From Bacillota bacterium (lineage in GTDB: Bacteria; Bacillota; Clostridia; Acetivibrionales; DSM-1351), in contig JAEYHZ010000003.1 in NCBI GenBank assembly GCA_023409265.1, positions 31,889 to 95,888 of the forward strand: DNA of 64,000 nt. The letters run 5' to 3'. The number at the start of each line of letters is the position of its first letter. Positions within the stretch are counted from its first letter, which is position 1. Positions 62,056 to 64,000 of the stretch are shown here, in pieces. Position numbers and translations under genes: made by a program. The notes under the pieces were generated by a model that searched no databases, was not told the DNA's origin, and saw only the letters and a program-made list of their open reading frames with translations.

Positions 62056-62424
62056 ATGGCAAGAGAAGCTATGGGTAAGTGTCCGGTATGCGGAAGCGAG
62101 ACAGAGGTAACAAGAATAACCTGTAACAGTTGCGATACAGTTATAGAAGGACATTTTTCTCTGTGTAAGTTCTGTAAACTGACTAATGATCAAAGAACAT
62201 TTCTGGATGTATTCATAAAATGCAGAGGTAACATCAAGGAAGTTGAAAAAGAACTCGGCGTTTCATATCCAACAGTAAAGAATAAACTGGAGGATGTAGC
62301 AGCAGCACTTGGTCACAAGGGTGAGCCTGTTCCTGAGGTCCCGGGTAGAAGAAAAGAAATACTTGATAAATTGAATGCTGGTGAGATCAGCGTTGAAGAA
62401 GCATTAAGCCAAATGAAGGAATAA
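62056..62424 (+). CDS. DUF2089 family zinc-ribbon regulator-like protein
   Basis: A 122-residue protein. The N-terminus has a zinc ribbon with CPVCGSE and CNSCD plus a further CKFCK pair, then a helix-turn-helix-like segment GNIKEVEKELGVSYPTVKNKLEDV, and a short helical tail LDKLNAGEISVEEALSQ. DUF2089 proteins are commonly encoded beside DUF4097/YvlB-type proteins and are thought to be small transcription regulators. GAGGTG precedes the ATG. It is 32 bases upstream of its partner. Confidence 0.88.
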   Translation: MAREAMGKCPVCGSETEVTRITCNSCDTVIEGHFSLCKFCKLTNDQRTFLDVFIKCRGNIKEVEKELGVSYPTVKNKLEDVAAALGHKGEPVPEVPGRRKEILDKLNAGEISVEEALSQMKE

Positions 62425-62456
62425 TAAATGCAGGTTGATTAGGAGGGATTTTAACA

Positions 62457-63665
62457 ATGTCTATTAGTGAAGAAAGATTACTGATATTAAAAATGGTGGA
62501 AGAGAAGAAGATTTCCACTGAAGAAGCTGCAAAGCTTTTAGCAGCACTTGAAGATGATACCAAAAAGGAAAACACTGAAAACTTTACTTATAAAAGAGGG
62601 CAGAAATCCAATGGATTTGCTGAAGAAGCTGCAAAAGTAAGAGATAGAGTTAACGATTGGAAAAAGGAATTCAAGCAAAATTATAATCAGGCTGATTTTG
62701 ACAATATGATTGACGACTTTGCCAATAAGGCAGAGAAGTTCGGTAAGAATGTAGCTACTACAACAGCCGGAATAGTAGACAAGGTGATAGACTATGTCGG
62801 AAGTTTTGTTGATACAAACTCATTTAACATTTTCGGCAGCTTGCAAACCGTTCAGAGAAATTTTGAAGTTGTTCCTGTTGAAGGAGCAAAACTTGAAATC
62901 CTTGGAGTTAACGGAAGCACGACCATAAAGAAGCATCTTGACTCAAAGATTCTCATTATATCCAGAATCAAAAGCCCATCACCAACCGGAGATGGCATAG
63001 TAACTTTTACAGAGGATCCTGAGGACATATCAATAAAAGTAAACAACGCAGCTATGAATGTAAGTGTTTCCCATGAAGTATTTATTCCCGACATCAAGTT
63101 CAAATCCATTAAGGTAGAGAACTCAAACGGAAAGATTTATATAGAAGATTCTCTTTCTGAAGAAGTCACAGCTACTACAAAAAATGCACATATTGAGCTG
63201 ATGGGTGTTAACAGTGACAAGGTTGCGGTTAATACAAAGAACGGCAGAGTCCAGATGAATTACATTATCGGTGATAAAATAGACATAAACACAAGCAATG
63301 CCGTAATTGACATTAAGCATATCAAGGTAAAGGATGTAAGCGCTGTTACAATTAACGGAAGAATTAATATCGAGAATGCTCAGAATATTGATGACAGTAC
63401 TGATATGAATATGTATCTCAAGACTTCAAACGGCGGTATCAAGGTTAACATGAACGATATGGACAACAGAGTCTACAAAGTAAAAGCTCATGCCAGCAAT
63501 GGATCAATCAACCTGCTCATTCCTGAAATAGTTTATCACAATGTAAACCGTAAAGGTGTTACTGGAAGCTTCGTAGAAGCTGAGAGCAGAAATTATGATT
63601 CCGGTCTTAACAAGGTTAATATTACCGGAGAGACTATGAACGGTCAGATTGAGATTGTGAAGTAA
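62457..63665 (+). CDS. DUF4097 (YvlB-like) beta-repeat protein
   Basis: A 402-residue protein. The first ~35 residues (ERLLILKMVEEKKISTEEA) form the SHOCT-like helical motif that also ends the DUF2089 neighbour. A charged, coiled region (50-105) leads to a right-handed beta-strand repeat domain from ~125 with recurring Asn-Gly-(R/K/S)-I-x-(V/I)-x-(D/N) rungs (VENSNGKIYIED, VNTKNGRVQMN, VTINGRINIENA, KTSNGGIKVNM, HASNGSINLL, TMNGQIEI). No signal peptide or membrane segment, so it seems cytoplasmic. Relatives (YvlB, LiaG-like) belong to envelope-stress operons; the role is inferred. Confidence 0.88.
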   Translation: MSISEERLLILKMVEEKKISTEEAAKLLAALEDDTKKENTENFTYKRGQKSNGFAEEAAKVRDRVNDWKKEFKQNYNQADFDNMIDDFANKAEKFGKNVATTTAGIVDKVIDYVGSFVDTNSFNIFGSLQTVQRNFEVVPVEGAKLEILGVNGSTTIKKHLDSKILIISRIKSPSPTGDGIVTFTEDPEDISIKVNNAAMNVSVSHEVFIPDIKFKSIKVENSNGKIYIEDSLSEEVTATTKNAHIELMGVNSDKVAVNTKNGRVQMNYIIGDKIDINTSNAVIDIKHIKVKDVSAVTINGRINIENAQNIDDSTDMNMYLKTSNGGIKVNMNDMDNRVYKVKAHASNGSINLLIPEIVYHNVNRKGVTGSFVEAESRNYDSGLNKVNITGETMNGQIEIVK

Positions 63666-63755
63666 TCCTTAAGGCAACCATACTTTTTATAACTCTTCTC
63701 CATTAAAATATTTAAGCTTATGTGATTAAATTTATATATAGAATTTTAACCCCAA

Positions 63756-63796
63756 AAAGAACTATCTTTAACGGCTACTTAAAGATAGTTCTTTTG
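63756..63796. terminator. Terminator after the DUF4097 gene
   Basis: AAAGAACTATCTTTA (63756-63770) pairs with TAAAGATAGTTCTTT (63780-63794), a 15-base-pair stem with A-run and T-run ends. Confidence 0.85.
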
Positions 63797-63873
63797 TCTT
63801 CTCGTCTCAAAGGGTAGCGCCTTCATACATACCCAAAAACAATAATTGCACCACTGGTGTGTTCATGATATAA

Positions 63874-64000
63874 TACCCTCTATTAACAATGTACAACACG
63901 TTTTTGAGCGACGGATTTGCTCTGTAGCTGCGTTAAAGCCGTTTGCAAGGCACAAAGCATTGCTACACGGCTTTGCCTTGCCACAAAACAAATCCATCAG
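63874..64000. mobile_element. MITE-like inverted-repeat element, copy C (cut by the window end)
   Basis: Starts TACCCTCTATTAACAATGTA at 63874 with TA at the edge and continues TTTTTGAGCGACGGATTTG and GCTGCGTTAAAGCCGTTTGC, matching the reverse complement of the right half of copy A and the right end of copy B. The other end lies beyond 64000. Confidence 0.8.

Overview
The window looks like chromosome of a low-GC, spore-forming, plant-polysaccharide-degrading Clostridium, most like the cellulolytic Ruminiclostridium group (Clostridium cluster III). This is inferred from AT-rich intergenic DNA, strong GGAGG ribosome binding sites, sporulation genes (yabG, cotH type), a long Bacillus/Clostridium-type SRP RNA next to dnaX, and many glycoside hydrolases and sugar ABC transporters. 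No dockerin domain is visible, and there is no rRNA, tRNA, complete insertion sequence, phage or CRISPR array.

Layout. 1-6.4 kb: two unrelated GH3 enzymes (a beta-xylosidase/glucosidase type and a membrane-anchored NagZ type), a dienelactone-hydrolase-like protein, a CadC/SmtB-type metal sensor with an operator-like site, and the sporulation protease yabG. 6.5-11.3 kb: a compact operon of an exported protein, an ABC-2 exporter, a histidine kinase and a response regulator. 11.4-18.7 kb: a galactan-use locus with a LacI-type regulator facing a cytoplasmic GH53 galactanase, a binding protein, two permeases and a secreted GH53 with a C-terminal carbohydrate-binding domain; its transporter has no ATPase. 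19.1-21.8 kb: a Ser-rich surface protein, a DUF2491-like protein and a double DUF350 membrane protein. 21.8-22.6 kb: non-coding DNA with a tandem repeat ending in a 238-bp palindrome, then a candidate small RNA. 22.6-31.9 kb: a YesMN sensor pair divergent from a binding protein, two permeases and a GH78 rhamnosidase, probably for rhamnogalacturonan oligosaccharides. 32.0-35.5 kb: ffs, an AT-rich tandem repeat, dnaX, ybaB and recR.

35.6-41.4 kb is an accessory block: an Imm63-like immunity protein, an ANT(6)-type aminoglycoside nucleotidyltransferase, decayed genes, a small exported protein, and HAD, TIM-barrel, GNAT and methyltransferase genes. 41.7-50.1 kb is a ribose/galactose-type ABC transporter followed by a second paralogous sugar-binding lipoprotein, a NarL-type two-component pair and another lone binding lipoprotein; together they read as a transport-plus-sensing unit. 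50.8-54.3 kb: a diguanylate cyclase and an OmpR-type two-component pair. 54.4-57.8 kb: a CBS-domain family II pyrophosphatase and a MATE exporter. 58.2-61.7 kb: a VTC-domain polyphosphate polymerase, DUF4956 and CotH-kinase cluster. 62.0-63.7 kb: a DUF2089/DUF4097 pair behind a strong promoter.

Three intergenic copies (50.3, 56.2 and 63.9 kb) of one TA-flanked inverted-repeat element form a MITE-like family. A second set of small hairpin repeats recurs at 5.4, 15.1 and 42.8 kb. The most unusual material is in this non-coding DNA. All functions are inferred by reading motifs; no database search was run.
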